A stretch of 64,000 bases of DNA, taken from Ruminococcus flavefaciens (GTDB lineage Bacteria > Bacillota > Clostridia > Oscillospirales > Ruminococcaceae). Under the pieces are notes generated by a model, which was not told the origin of the DNA, did no database searches, and saw nothing but the letters and a program-made list of their open reading frames with translations. Within the stretch, counting starts at the first letter, position 1, and each line of letters opens with the position of its first letter. The translations under genes and the position numbers were made by a program. Shown in pieces: positions 1-7,643 of the stretch. The DNA lies in assembly GCA_002371825.1 (NCBI GenBank), contig DFHF01000061.1, positions 1 to 64,000 of the forward strand, given 5' to 3'.

Positions 1-79
1 TCTGTTTTGTTTTCAGCCATTCGATCATACTCCTTCTATTTGTCTTGTTCATGTTTCCTATGTGATTTGAATTGTTCAT
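1..79 (-). CDS. Partial unrecognised CDS running off the left edge
   Basis: An ATG at 79 follows an AAAGGAG Shine-Dalgarno by 9 nt, and the frame stays open for 26 codons to the window edge. The visible residues are polar and basic (MNNSNHIGNMNKTNRRSM and onward) and I recognise no family. A second possible start lies at 20, with GAAGGAG about 9 nt upstream in another frame (MAENKT...), so the true frame is uncertain. It lies downstream of the mobilization genes on the same strand and is probably part of the same element. Confidence 0.35.
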   Translation of the reverse strand, partial: MNNSNHIGNMNKTNRRSMIEWLKTKQ

Positions 80-111
80 TTTAACATTCTCCTTTGGTTT
101 TTGATAAAGTA

Positions 112-139
112 AAAGGGTACGGCTCTGTCCGTACCCTTT
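112..139 (-). terminator. Rho-independent terminator after the DUF6809-like gene
   Basis: The 11-bp perfect stem AAAGGGTACGG / CCGTACCCTTT has a 6-nt loop and is followed on the minus strand by TTTTACTTT. It sits 20 nt past the stop of the small gene at 159-437 and separates it from the partial gene at the edge. Confidence 0.75.
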
Positions 140-158
140 CCGCTTAGTTGTTATGTTG

Positions 159-437
159 TTATCCCAGGTTCTCACTCCTGCCGAACATCACATCTACGAT
201 AAGCTCGGCACAGTCACGAAAGCCTTGTATGTAGCTCTCCGCTACCATTATCTCGGACAACATTTCCTGCATATCCGTTATGTCGTTCAGTAGCTTCTTA
301 TCGTCAGCCAACAGTCGTTTCTCCAGTCTGTCGCACATCTCGAGGAGCTCCAGACTTCGCTTTGCGTAGTCGGAGTCCTTCCTCACATCGTGCTGACACG
401 GTATGACGTTCCCGTAGTATAAATCTTGTAACTTCAT
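159..437 (-). CDS. Small DUF6809-like accessory protein of the mobile element
   Basis: A 92-residue, acidic, helical protein. The start chosen is the ATG at 437 (MKLQDLYYGN...) because GGGAGGTGACC lies just upstream; a longer frame to 467 would leave the ribosome site inside the gene. The N-terminal L-x-x-L-Y-Y-G-N-x-x-P signature followed by a helical region matches my memory of DUF6809, a family of unknown function common next to mobilization genes in Clostridia. It follows the relaxase gene on the same strand after a 106-nt gap and ends at a good terminator. No catalytic motif is visible. The family name is from memory. Confidence 0.6.
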   Translation of the reverse strand: MKLQDLYYGNVIPCQHDVRKDSDYAKRSLELLEMCDRLEKRLLADDKKLLNDITDMQEMLSEIMVAESYIQGFRDCAELIVDVMFGRSENLG

Positions 438-543
438 CGCCGCGGTCACCTCCCGACCAACAATCATACCACAGCACTCGGACGAAGTCTATTCATCATA
501 CCTGACGAAAACCGGCTGTTGAAACAAAGCACACCTCACAGGA

Positions 544-1878
544 CTAACCCATGTGTATTCCGTGAGCTTCCTTCCACTCTCGCTCCTCGGCGAGTGCTTT
601 GCTTTCGGTGTGCTCCCGAGCGTACTCGGTATCATCGGTAGGCTCGTCCTCGATCATCGAAGCCATAGCTGTAACGCCGCTGACAATGCTATCAAGACCG
701 ACTGTGAGATCACTATCCACTTGGCTGCCTTCAATCTTAGCCTGTGCTTGTATTCGTCGTGCTCTTTCAGTTTCAAGCCATATTCCTCGTTCAGCTTCCC
801 AGCCTGTGATGACAGATCCGCTGTTGCTTTCTCCAGTTGAGCCGTTGCTGTTTTCGACAGTTCTGCTGCCTGATTCAGCAACTCCCGACAGGTCGCTATG
901 GTATCCCTCTGCTCGGAACGTACCGTTTTCAGTACCTGTTCTGTCTCTGCTTTCGTCGCCAGCACCGAGAGTCTGGTGAGTATCTCCAACTGCTCCTGCG
1001 ACATCAGCCTGTTTAATTCTATCAGTGCTCTCCAGTTGGAATCGAGCACCACCACTGTCGGCTGAGTGTCCGCCGCTGCCGACAATTCCTTGTCGTACAT
1101 CTGCTGTAATTCTTCTTGTTTCGAATTCATATTCCATATTCTCCTTTCGATAACGTTCGCCGTGCAGCTTATTGTCACGGCATCTCCTTCCATTAGGACA
1201 AGTGTAGGTAATATACTTTCGGTTGTCCTCCCACCTGACACTGTAGCCCTGCTGCTTCATCAAGTAACAGAACTGCTTCTTTGACTTTGCCTGTTTCATG
1301 ACTTGGTTTATGACATTCATCAGCTCCCACTTGAAACTCTCGCCACGCTTGGCTGACCTGTACTCGCTGTCGGAGAGGTAGTCCCTGTTCATTTTCTTCT
1401 TGTGAGCGTCAAGTACATGAACTCCATACCTCTGACAGATCTCATCGCTGATCTTCATCAGTTGCTCGACACTCTCCTTGTTTGAATGATACTTTTTCCC
1501 GTCCTCGAAGCTTACAGAGTTGAACACAAAATGTGAATGTATGTGCTCTCTGTCAATATGGGTTGCCACCACAACTTCATATTTTCCGAAGGCTTTCTCT
1601 GCGAGCTCCACTGCGATTTTGTGAGCAAGCCCAGGCTCAATCTCATACCAACTCGGAAAGCTCTGCACCAGATGATAATACAACCGCCCATCAGTTTTGT
1701 GATACAGGTTCTTAGTCGCGGTCATTTCATCGAGTGCAGTCTCGGGTGAACAGTTGACTCCGGTCACAAAACGCTTGTCCTCTGAGACTGTTTTCTCCTT
1801 TCGGCTGACGTATGTGAGGACGTTCTTCATACCGCCAGCGGTCTGGGTTTTGTTGTTTATGAAATGGATTATGGGCAT
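544..1878 (-). CDS. MOBP-type relaxase (mobilization nuclease)
   Basis: This 444-residue protein would nick the transfer origin and carry the cut strand during conjugative mobilization. The N-terminal half is a Relaxase (PF03432-type) domain. It has a candidate catalytic tyrosine near residue 23 (LTYVSRKEK) and the three-histidine metal motif HIDREHIHSHF near residues 107-117. After about residue 245 the sequence becomes Gly/Ser/Glu-rich and looks disordered, which is where another gene is nested in a different frame. The ATG at 1878 is preferred over a GTG at 1881: GGAGG lies 7 nt upstream, and the ATG shares one base with the mobC stop (TGATG), which suggests translational coupling. No coupling protein or type IV secretion gene is present, so the element is probably mobilizable rather than self-transmissible. 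Confidence 0.9.
   Translation of the reverse strand: MPIIHFINNKTQTAGGMKNVLTYVSRKEKTVSEDKRFVTGVNCSPETALDEMTATKNLYHKTDGRLYYHLVQSFPSWYEIEPGLAHKIAVELAEKAFGKYEVVVATHIDREHIHSHFVFNSVSFEDGKKYHSNKESVEQLMKISDEICQRYGVHVLDAHKKKMNRDYLSDSEYRSAKRGESFKWELMNVINQVMKQAKSKKQFCYLMKQQGYSVRWEDNRKYITYTCPNGRRCRDNKLHGERYRKENMEYEFETRRITADVRQGIVGSGGHSADSGGARFQLESTDRIKQADVAGAVGDTHQTLGAGDESRDRTGTENGTFRAEGYHSDLSGVAESGSRTVENSNGSTGESNSGSVITGWEAERGIWLETERARRIQAQAKIEGSQVDSDLTVGLDSIVSGVTAMASMIEDEPTDDTEYAREHTESKALAEEREWKEAHGIHMG
654..1130 (-). CDS. Nested mobilization accessory protein with C-terminal membrane segment
   Basis: A 158-residue frame lies entirely inside the relaxase gene on the same strand. Its ATG at 1130 has its own AAAGGAG about 10 nt upstream. 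The protein is a long amphipathic, coiled-coil-like helix rich in Glu, Gln, Lys and Ala, ending in one hydrophobic segment (WIVISQSVLIALSAALQLWL). That architecture resembles MobB-like accessory proteins that overlap mobA in other mobilization systems, where the membrane helix tethers the relaxosome. The relaxase in the same bases is low-complexity, so the nested frame seems to be the constrained one. Function is inferred from position and shape only. Confidence 0.7.
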   Translation of the reverse strand: MNSKQEELQQMYDKELSAAADTQPTVVVLDSNWRALIELNRLMSQEQLEILTRLSVLATKAETEQVLKTVRSEQRDTIATCRELLNQAAELSKTATAQLEKATADLSSQAGKLNEEYGLKLKEHDEYKHRLRLKAAKWIVISQSVLIALSAALQLWLR

Positions 1879-2189
1879 CACTTCACCTCCTTTGCTATGT
1901 CACAGACTGCCGCTGTCACTGCCCTGTGCTGTTCAATAAGCTCGTCCAGTCTGACAGAGTGCAGCCGTCCTTTGTGAGCAAGCATTGCTATCTGATTGAG
2001 GTTACGACCGATAGCTTTCTGCTGCTTTGCGACCTCGTCCAGTCCGTCAGCTACGATTATCTTCTTGTCCATAGCCGACCTGAGAACGAAGTCGCTGAGG
2101 GACAGCTTGTGCCGCTGAGCCTTGTTGTGTATCCGCTCATACTCGTCATCAGTACAGCGGATTGTGAGTGTTCGATTGCGTTTTCTCAT
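1878..2189 (-). CDS. mobC: MobC-like relaxosome accessory protein
   Basis: A 103-residue protein that probably binds oriT and helps the relaxase. The N-terminus (RTLTIRCTDDEYERI) is a ribbon-helix-helix-like beta strand and helix. The rest matches the MobC pattern, including the GRNLNQIAMLAHKG segment typical of bacterial mobilization protein C (PF05713). The ATG at 2189 has AAAGGAG 9 nt upstream. It is the first gene of the mobilization operon and its stop overlaps the relaxase start. The non-coding DNA just upstream is the expected place for oriT. Confidence 0.85.
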   Translation of the reverse strand: MRKRNRTLTIRCTDDEYERIHNKAQRHKLSLSDFVLRSAMDKKIIVADGLDEVAKQQKAIGRNLNQIAMLAHKGRLHSVRLDELIEQHRAVTAAVCDIAKEVK

Positions 2190-2215
2190 TGTATCATGCT
2201 CCTTTCTTTGTGCGA

Positions 2216-2590
2216 TTTTTGAGAGGGGGTTCGGGGTTCGCCCCGACCAGCAAGCGTTCGGCGGACTGCCGAATGCGATGCTGGCATTTCATACCTCCGC
2301 CACCTGTACTGCTACGTCAGCAGTGTTTTCTTCCCACGCTGATGCCGCCACACTCGCTCGACGTTGCGCGACAACCGCTTTTGTGGGCGCAGGTGGGATA
2401 ACTACCCGATTTCTGTATCGGCGGCAAAAATGGGCGTTTTTGTGCGTGACAGCAACTCAGCCGTGACAGTAAAACTACCGACACGGAAACCTACTGACAC
2501 GCCCCGCAGATGAAGCTATATAGAGGTTTGTAGTTACTGGTAAGCGTTACCGTGACAGTAACAATTCTGCCGTCACTACCGACACGTTAT
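2216..2590. other. Candidate oriT / origin-like repeat region upstream of mobC
   Basis: Non-coding and rich in symmetry. A TTCGGC/GCCGAA stem with a 5-nt loop lies near 2249-2265, beside a GGGGTTCG/CGCCCCGACC hairpin. The 12-mers CCGTGACAGTAA (2461-2472, 2550-2561) and ACTACCGACACG (2474-2485, 2575-2586) each occur twice in the same order, with a related CGTGACAGCAA at 2445. Between the copies, GTTACTG (2533-2539) and CAGTAAC (2556-2562) flank an inner GGTAA-GCG-TTACC hairpin. Position next to mobC and this symmetry suggest a relaxosome binding site or iterons. The nick site cannot be read from sequence alone. Confidence 0.5.
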
Positions 2591-2604
2591 CACTTGCAAA
2601 AGGA

Positions 2605-2939
2605 AAAATGTGGGAGCAGTATCCTTTGTGCAATTTGATAGAAAAACAGTACGTTTTTTTCGCCCTCTAATTGTATTATGGTTCGGTTTTTCAGTTTTGC
2701 ATAAAATCAGGTAACAATTTCAATTCTTTCAAAACGACAATTATTAAACTCAGGGACAGCATAATTATGAGAACTGTTATGACTACAATTGAGCGTTTGC
2801 GAAGATATATCTGCGTTTAAAAACATCTCAGGGACGGCAGGGACATCATTTACTGTGTGCAACAATATGTTGCCACTGCTGTCCCTGTTGTTCTGATTTA
2901 TCTATCCGCAGAGAACAAAATGTGGGAGCAGTATCCTTT
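2605..2939. repeat. Pair of 23-bp perfect direct repeats
   Basis: The same 23-bp sequence (beginning AAAATGTGGGAGCAG) occurs at 2605-2627 and 2917-2939, and similarity continues a little further (TGCAATTTG versus TGCAAATTGG). The copies lie 312 bp apart in DNA with no convincing gene. They could be iterons, recombination scars or a duplicated recognition site. No coding explanation is visible. Confidence 0.65.
2829..2887. repeat. Large imperfect inverted repeat (possible cruciform)
   Basis: CAGGGACGGCAG (2829-2840) pairs with CTGCTGTCCCTG (2876-2887) at 11 of 12 positions. Inside it sits a second perfect stem, GCAACA-ATA-TGTTGC (2859-2873). It is not followed by a T-run on either strand, so it is unlikely to be an ordinary terminator. 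Confidence 0.45.
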
Positions 2940-3247
2940 TTGCAAATTGGCCTGTTTTTGAATATGTTTTTTGCCATTGCGCAGTACCGTTCCTTTCATT
3001 CAGTCTTGCGTGACGTGAGAGAAGTATTTCACAGCTCGATGCGCTCAGCCCCTCCAAGCTGTCGTGGCGCACTTAACTGCTGTGTATCACTCCTGCGCAG
3101 GATATTCAATTTTCAAGTTCCTGATTTGCCCCTCTACTTATAGGGAACTGGGAGAGGCGTTTTGCATACCCATTTCACATAATTTTCACATTGATTTGTA
3201 TAGTTGTACAATCGTGTGTGCGTTTGCGGCATTCATATTGAACAAAA

Positions 3248-3286
3248 AAACAGTGCCTGTAACTGTAATAGTTACAAGCACTGTTT
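3248..3286 (-). terminator. Strong stem-loop with T-run on the minus strand
   Basis: AAACAGTGC / GCACTGTTT form a 9-bp perfect stem continued by GTAAC / GTTAC. On the minus strand it is followed by TTTTTTTGTT. No minus-strand gene lies just to its right, so it may insulate the mobilization region from the plus-strand nuclease genes or be a remnant of a lost gene. Confidence 0.6.
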
Positions 3287-3425
3287 AGCTCTCTAATTCT
3301 ATTATGGGAACTTTTTCTTCATTTGCATAAAATGTGGAGATTTTTATCAGATGGCGTATTACGAGGAATATATTGTAAATGCAAAGTATACAAATGACAA
3401 TGATTTATTTAGTTTAATTATACAA

Positions 3426-3455
3426 TTGTCTTTGCTATATAACTTGTGGTATAAT
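3426..3455 (+). promoter_or_regulatory. Predicted promoter of the exonuclease-helicase pair
   Basis: TTGTCT, 18-nt spacer, perfect TATAAT at 3450-3455, lying 60 nt upstream of the exonuclease start. The surrounding DNA is very AT-rich. Confidence 0.5.
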
Positions 3456-3514
3456 TAGTATAATAATGGGAAATGGCACATTTAGTGTTGTATTTTAAGT
3501 TATAGGGGGATATA

Positions 3515-4483
3515 ATGATGACCAATAACGAAAGAAATAGTTACTTTGCCGTTATTGATACTGAAACGAACTGGAATAACGAAGTTATGTCAATTGGTAT
3601 TGCAATTGCTGATTCACAGACCTTTGAACTAAAATCAACAAGATACTATATTCTTACGCCTGAATGTAATGTTGGCGGAATGTATTCATTTGTTTTAGAA
3701 ATGAAAAAACTCAAGGTTGATATGAAAAACTCAAGAGACAATGTAATATCTGATATAATTCAAATATTAAGGAAATATAATATTGATTCTATTTTCGCTT
3801 ATAATGCTACATTCGATTATAATCATTTGCTTGAGTTAAAGGAATATAAATGGTTTGATATAATGCGTCTTGCCGCTTACAAGCAATATAACAAAGCGTT
3901 GCCTGCATATGCAGATTACTGCGGAACTGGCAGGTTAAAACGTAATTATGGAGTTGAGCCTATTATGAGATTACTTTCAGGTTCACGTTATTATGAAAAA
4001 CACAATGCAATTTATGATGCAATTGATGAATTGAAAATAATGGCATTATTGAGTTATGGACTTGATGGATATGCTCATGCTCAAATCAACGCAAAAAAAG
4101 AGAAACGCATTTGCAATAAACATAAGACTTCTAACGAATTATATGTTAATGAGCATAATGATTGTAAAAAGATTCTTGATGAAGTTGACAAGTATAAAAA
4201 CGATCCAAGATATTCAAAAATTTCGGGAACTTCACACAGTAAAAGAAAAAGTACAATAGAAGCTAAATCAAAAAAAAGAGCTGCAACTTCTGCAGCAAAA
4301 AACACTTTAAAATATTCGCTTGGAGACAATGTTATACATATTGATTACGGTAAAGGAGTTGTAACAGAAGTCAGATTAATTACAGCTGACCTTTATCTTA
4401 TTGCCGTTACCTTTAAGCTTTATGGCGAGATGATATTTCAAATGCCATATAATGAAAAATACTTTAGTGAAACCAACGAATAA
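3515..4483 (+). CDS. DEDDh-type 3'-5' exonuclease with Tudor-like C-terminal tail
   Basis: A 322-residue protein. The N-terminal exonuclease fold shows the DEDDh residues: D15 and E17 (VIDTETNW), D101 (AYNATFD), and H163 with D168 (HNAIYD). It should degrade nucleic acid from 3' ends using two metal ions, as in the DnaQ/RNase T family. After a basic linker (about 195-265) there is a 50-residue tail (SLGDNVIHIDYGKGVV...) like the small SH3/Tudor-like domain at the end of PcrA/UvrD helicases. The next gene carries a similar tail. AGGGGG precedes the ATG. It forms a two-gene operon with the helicase, 14 nt apart. Base composition is far more AT-rich than the flanking housekeeping genes, a sign of transfer. 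Biological role is unknown. Confidence 0.8.
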   Translation: MMTNNERNSYFAVIDTETNWNNEVMSIGIAIADSQTFELKSTRYYILTPECNVGGMYSFVLEMKKLKVDMKNSRDNVISDIIQILRKYNIDSIFAYNATFDYNHLLELKEYKWFDIMRLAAYKQYNKALPAYADYCGTGRLKRNYGVEPIMRLLSGSRYYEKHNAIYDAIDELKIMALLSYGLDGYAHAQINAKKEKRICNKHKTSNELYVNEHNDCKKILDEVDKYKNDPRYSKISGTSHSKRKSTIEAKSKKRAATSAAKNTLKYSLGDNVIHIDYGKGVVTEVRLITADLYLIAVTFKLYGEMIFQMPYNEKYFSETNE

Positions 4484-4497
4484 AAAGAGGACAAACT

Positions 4498-6552
4498 ATG
4501 AAATATAATCAAGATATTTCGCTTTCTGATGAACAGGAATATTTTGTTAACAAGGCACTTGAAGGATATAATATCCTTGTAGACGCTTGCATTGGAAGTG
4601 GAAAAACAACTGCTATTCAGTTGCTATGTGGAAAACTTTCAAAAGATAAAAAAAATCTTTACCTTACATATAATAAGCTATTAAAAATTGACGCAAAAAC
4701 AAAAATAAAAGTAAAAAATGCAACTGTTACAAATTATCACGGCTTTGCATTTATGTGCTTGAAGAGAATAGGCATAAATGCTGGTGTAAATGATATGATT
4801 AGCTTGTTCAATGAAAAGAAGCCACAGTTATATAAATATGATGTGCTGATTATTGACGAATATCAAGACATAGAAACCGAGTTTGCTGAAATGTTGGAGT
4901 ACATTAAATCCACAAATCCACGAATGCAGCTAATTGCTGTTGGAGATATGCAGCAAAAAATATATGATAAAACAAACTTGAAAGTATCAGAATTTATCAA
5001 TCAGTTTCTCAGTAATCATTTAAAACTTGAATTTACAAAATGTTTTCGTTTATCTGAAAATTTAGCCGCTGAACTTGGTAGGATCTGGCAAAAGAAAATA
5101 ATCGGAGTTAATTCTCAATGTGTTGTAGAGAATATGAGTGCAGATAGAATAGTTGATTTCTTAGCTGAACAAGATCCAAAAGATATTTTATGCTTAGGTT
5201 CAAGAAATGGTGCTCTTTCGAGAACTTTAAACAAATTAGAAGCAGACCATTCTGATATATTCAATAAGGCTACCGTTTACGCAAGCATCTCTGAAAATGA
5301 TTCTCTTGGAACTACACAACCATCTGATAAAACTGCAATTTTTACAACATTCGATAGTAGCAAAGGTCTCGAAAGAAAGATATGTGTTGTGTTTGATTAT
5401 ACAGAAAGCTATTGGCAATTAAGGGTTGCAAAGCCACAGCAATCTTATGAAATACTGCGTAATATTTTTTGCGTAGCTGCAAGTCGTGGTAAAGAAAGAA
5501 TCATTTTTGTTGATAGTAATGAAGCTATGCTTTCTGAATCAACATTGTCAACTCCAGTTGATGAAAACCTTAAAATGTTTGATATGGATATATCTGCAAT
5601 GTTTGATTTTAAATATAGAGAAGATATAGAAAAATGTTTTTCTTTATTAGACTGCAAACCACTTCCTATATTGGATAATGATGAAATTGAAGTCAAGAAA
5701 AGTGATGGAATGATAGACCTTTCTCCATGCATTGGCATCTATCAAGAAGCAATGTACTTTGATCAATATGATATTGATAAGGATATTGAATTGTATATGA
5801 TCCTTCATCCTGATAAAAAAGATTTATGGGATGACAAAGTTAAAAAATTGGATTTAGAATCGAAGATACTGTTTTTGGTTTCACTTGAAACTAATCAAGA
5901 ACGATACCGTTCTCAGGTTGAATTACCTTTTGTGACTAAAGAATCGGAGAATCTGATTGCTGATAGACTATATACAAGATTAAAAAGAGATGAAGAGGTT
6001 CAGGTCGGTTGTTATATTGACATAGCTGATGAAAAAGAGGGCTTACGTGCTTTTTCTGCAAGAGGATACGCAGATGTTGTTAAAGACAATATCGTTTATG
6101 AGTTGAAGTTTGTTTCTGAGCTCTCTCATGAACATTTTTTGCAATGCGCCTGTTATATTGTCGCACTTGGACTTGAAAAAGGAATTCTTTGGAATACACG
6201 AAATAACAAAGCATTTGAAGTTAATGTGCCAAATAAAGAAGCTTTCCTTGATGCTGTTGTAAATACTATAACTAAAAACAAGATAATTAAGTATTACAAG
6301 CCTTTTGACATAAAGGAACAGACCATTGCTCATAACTCAATAGAATCTGCAGGAATAACCAATAAAAAATATGATGTTTCAGATTTCTCAGTTGGAACAA
6401 AAATTATCCATAAGACGTTTGGTGTTGGTACAATAATTAAAATTTCAAAAGAAAAAAATAATCATATTATAAAAGTTGTTCTTGAAAACGGAGTGTCTCA
6501 TAATTTCTTGCTTGAATTCACTCTGAAAAACAGAATTATTACGAAGCTGTAA
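4498..6552 (+). CDS. SF1 (UvrD/Rep-like) helicase fused to a RecB-like nuclease, with Tudor-like tail
   Basis: A 684-residue protein. Helicase motifs seen: Walker A GSGKTT (33-38), DEYQD (120-124), GDMQQKIYD (149-157), TFDSSKGLE (284-292) and VAASRGKERI (326-335). The helicase core is compact, lacking the large inserts of UvrD. Residues about 460-600 look like a PD-(D/E)XK nuclease of the RecB/Cas4 type: GYADV (D526), YELKF (E535, K537), then Q549 and Y553. Residues 630-680 (SVGTKIIHKTFGVGTI) form a PcrA-like tail like that on the upstream exonuclease. It probably unwinds and cuts DNA together with that exonuclease. The location beside mobilization genes and the AT-rich composition fit a transferred defence or replication module. 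AAAGAGG precedes the ATG. Confidence 0.82.
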   Translation: MKYNQDISLSDEQEYFVNKALEGYNILVDACIGSGKTTAIQLLCGKLSKDKKNLYLTYNKLLKIDAKTKIKVKNATVTNYHGFAFMCLKRIGINAGVNDMISLFNEKKPQLYKYDVLIIDEYQDIETEFAEMLEYIKSTNPRMQLIAVGDMQQKIYDKTNLKVSEFINQFLSNHLKLEFTKCFRLSENLAAELGRIWQKKIIGVNSQCVVENMSADRIVDFLAEQDPKDILCLGSRNGALSRTLNKLEADHSDIFNKATVYASISENDSLGTTQPSDKTAIFTTFDSSKGLERKICVVFDYTESYWQLRVAKPQQSYEILRNIFCVAASRGKERIIFVDSNEAMLSESTLSTPVDENLKMFDMDISAMFDFKYREDIEKCFSLLDCKPLPILDNDEIEVKKSDGMIDLSPCIGIYQEAMYFDQYDIDKDIELYMILHPDKKDLWDDKVKKLDLESKILFLVSLETNQERYRSQVELPFVTKESENLIADRLYTRLKRDEEVQVGCYIDIADEKEGLRAFSARGYADVVKDNIVYELKFVSELSHEHFLQCACYIVALGLEKGILWNTRNNKAFEVNVPNKEAFLDAVVNTITKNKIIKYYKPFDIKEQTIAHNSIESAGITNKKYDVSDFSVGTKIIHKTFGVGTIIKISKEKNNHIIKVVLENGVSHNFLLEFTLKNRIITKL

Positions 6553-6556
6553 TGAT

Positions 6557-6587
6557 AAAGCGCTACTTAATCAATAAGTAGCGCTTT
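6557..6587. terminator. Terminator between the helicase operon and secDF
   Basis: A 13-bp perfect stem (AAAGCGCTACTTA / TAAGTAGCGCTTT) with a 5-nt loop, 4 nt after the helicase stop, followed on the plus strand by TGCTTCC. The T-run is weak on either strand, but the stem is long. It may serve both convergent operons. Confidence 0.6.
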
Positions 6588-6656
6588 TGCTTCCTATTCA
6601 GTTTGATTTGTCATTTGTTCCGCTAAGAGCAGCGCACATACTGTGCGGCTTTGATA

Positions 6657-7643
6657 TTACTTTTTCTTTTCAGAACCCTGGGCATTCTTTCTTGCCTCTC
6701 TTGCCTTCATCCATGACCATGTTGCAGGTGCAACAAAGAGTGATGAGTAAGTACCGGAGATAAGACCTGCCATAAGCGGTACTGAGAAGCTGAGAAGTGA
6801 ATGATATCCTGTTATCAGTACAACGATAGTGATTATGAGCATTGTACTGATAGTTGTGATAGATGTTCTGATAGAACGTGTGAGTGACTGTGTGCAGCTC
6901 ACGTTGATAAGCTCATTGAGTGTAGACTTGGGCATGAGCTTGCGGTTTTCTCTGATTCTGTCGTAGATAACGATAGTGTTGTTGATAGAGTAACCGAGTA
7001 TTGTAAGGAGAACTGCAACGGTATTTGAGTTGAACTCGAATCCGAAGAGTACGTTTACAGTAACAGCAACGAGAAGGTCGTGGCAAAGTGCGAATATGGA
7101 GCAGAGACCTGCTGACCATCCGCCGATCCTTCTGAATCTGATAGCGATGTAGATGATAACTACGATAGCTGCGAAGATAATGGCTATCAGACACTTGATG
7201 AGGAATTCACGTCCTGTTGAAGGATTTACGTCGTTTGAATCGAAGAGCTCGATCTTGTTATCGGGATACTGAGACTGGAGCTTTGCTGTGAGCTCTGACT
7301 GCTGATCGCCTGTAAATCCGTCATCTGTTGTGAATGAGATAGTTATCTGCTTGTCGCCGGAGCTGATGCTCTCACCTGTGCGGACATTTACAGATGTATC
7401 TACCATTTCCTTTACAGTCTTTTCGATATCGCTTGTACTGATGCTGCCCTCATAGTTATAGGTCATCATAGTACCGCCCTTGAACTCGATTGCGAGGTTT
7501 GCTCCTCTTACGATGAGGCCTACGATGAATGCGAGTGCAACTGCGATAACGATACCAAGTATCATTTTCTTCTTGCCGGTGATGTTGTACACCTTTTCAG
7601 GCATAAGAGCGGCTATTTCCTTTTTGCTCTTCTTTGTACTCAT
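6657..7643 (-). CDS. secF: Protein translocase subunit SecF
   Basis: A 328-residue membrane protein working with SecD and SecYEG to complete proton-motive-force-dependent protein export. The N-terminal membrane helix (KKMILGIVIAVALAFIVGLIV) is followed by the motif AIEFKGGTMMTY, an extracytoplasmic region, then five membrane helices including the family signature near SINNTIVIYDRIREN. Length is normal for the family, with a Lys-rich cytoplasmic end. The start overlaps the secD stop by 4 nt (ATGA), so the two are coupled. Confidence 0.95.
   Translation of the reverse strand: MSTKKSKKEIAALMPEKVYNITGKKKMILGIVIAVALAFIVGLIVRGANLAIEFKGGTMMTYNYEGSISTSDIEKTVKEMVDTSVNVRTGESISSGDKQITISFTTDDGFTGDQQSELTAKLQSQYPDNKIELFDSNDVNPSTGREFLIKCLIAIIFAAIVVIIYIAIRFRRIGGWSAGLCSIFALCHDLLVAVTVNVLFGFEFNSNTVAVLLTILGYSINNTIVIYDRIRENRKLMPKSTLNELINVSCTQSLTRSIRTSITTISTMLIITIVVLITGYHSLLSFSVPLMAGLISGTYSSLFVAPATWSWMKAREARKNAQGSEKKK

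Larger units (their letters stand above)
2665..3332. repeat. Imperfect direct repeat of about 42-44 bp
   Basis: The block CTCTAATTSTATTATGG, a short variable T-rich stretch, then TTTGCATAAAAT appears at 2665-2708 and again at 3291-3332. Together with the 23-bp repeat it suggests that the 1.3-kb non-coding region between mobC and the exonuclease gene was built by duplication. The DNA between (about 2940-3240) shows no gene I would call. Confidence 0.55.

Noticed and set aside
2122..2466. Plus-strand frame across the mobC start and the oriT-like region
   Set aside because: Runs through inverted repeats and mobC antisense, with biased composition and no ribosome site.
3064..3288. Short plus-strand frames in the 2.9-3.3 kb repeat region
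   Set aside because: They overlap the direct repeats and the stem-loop, lack ribosome sites and resemble no family.
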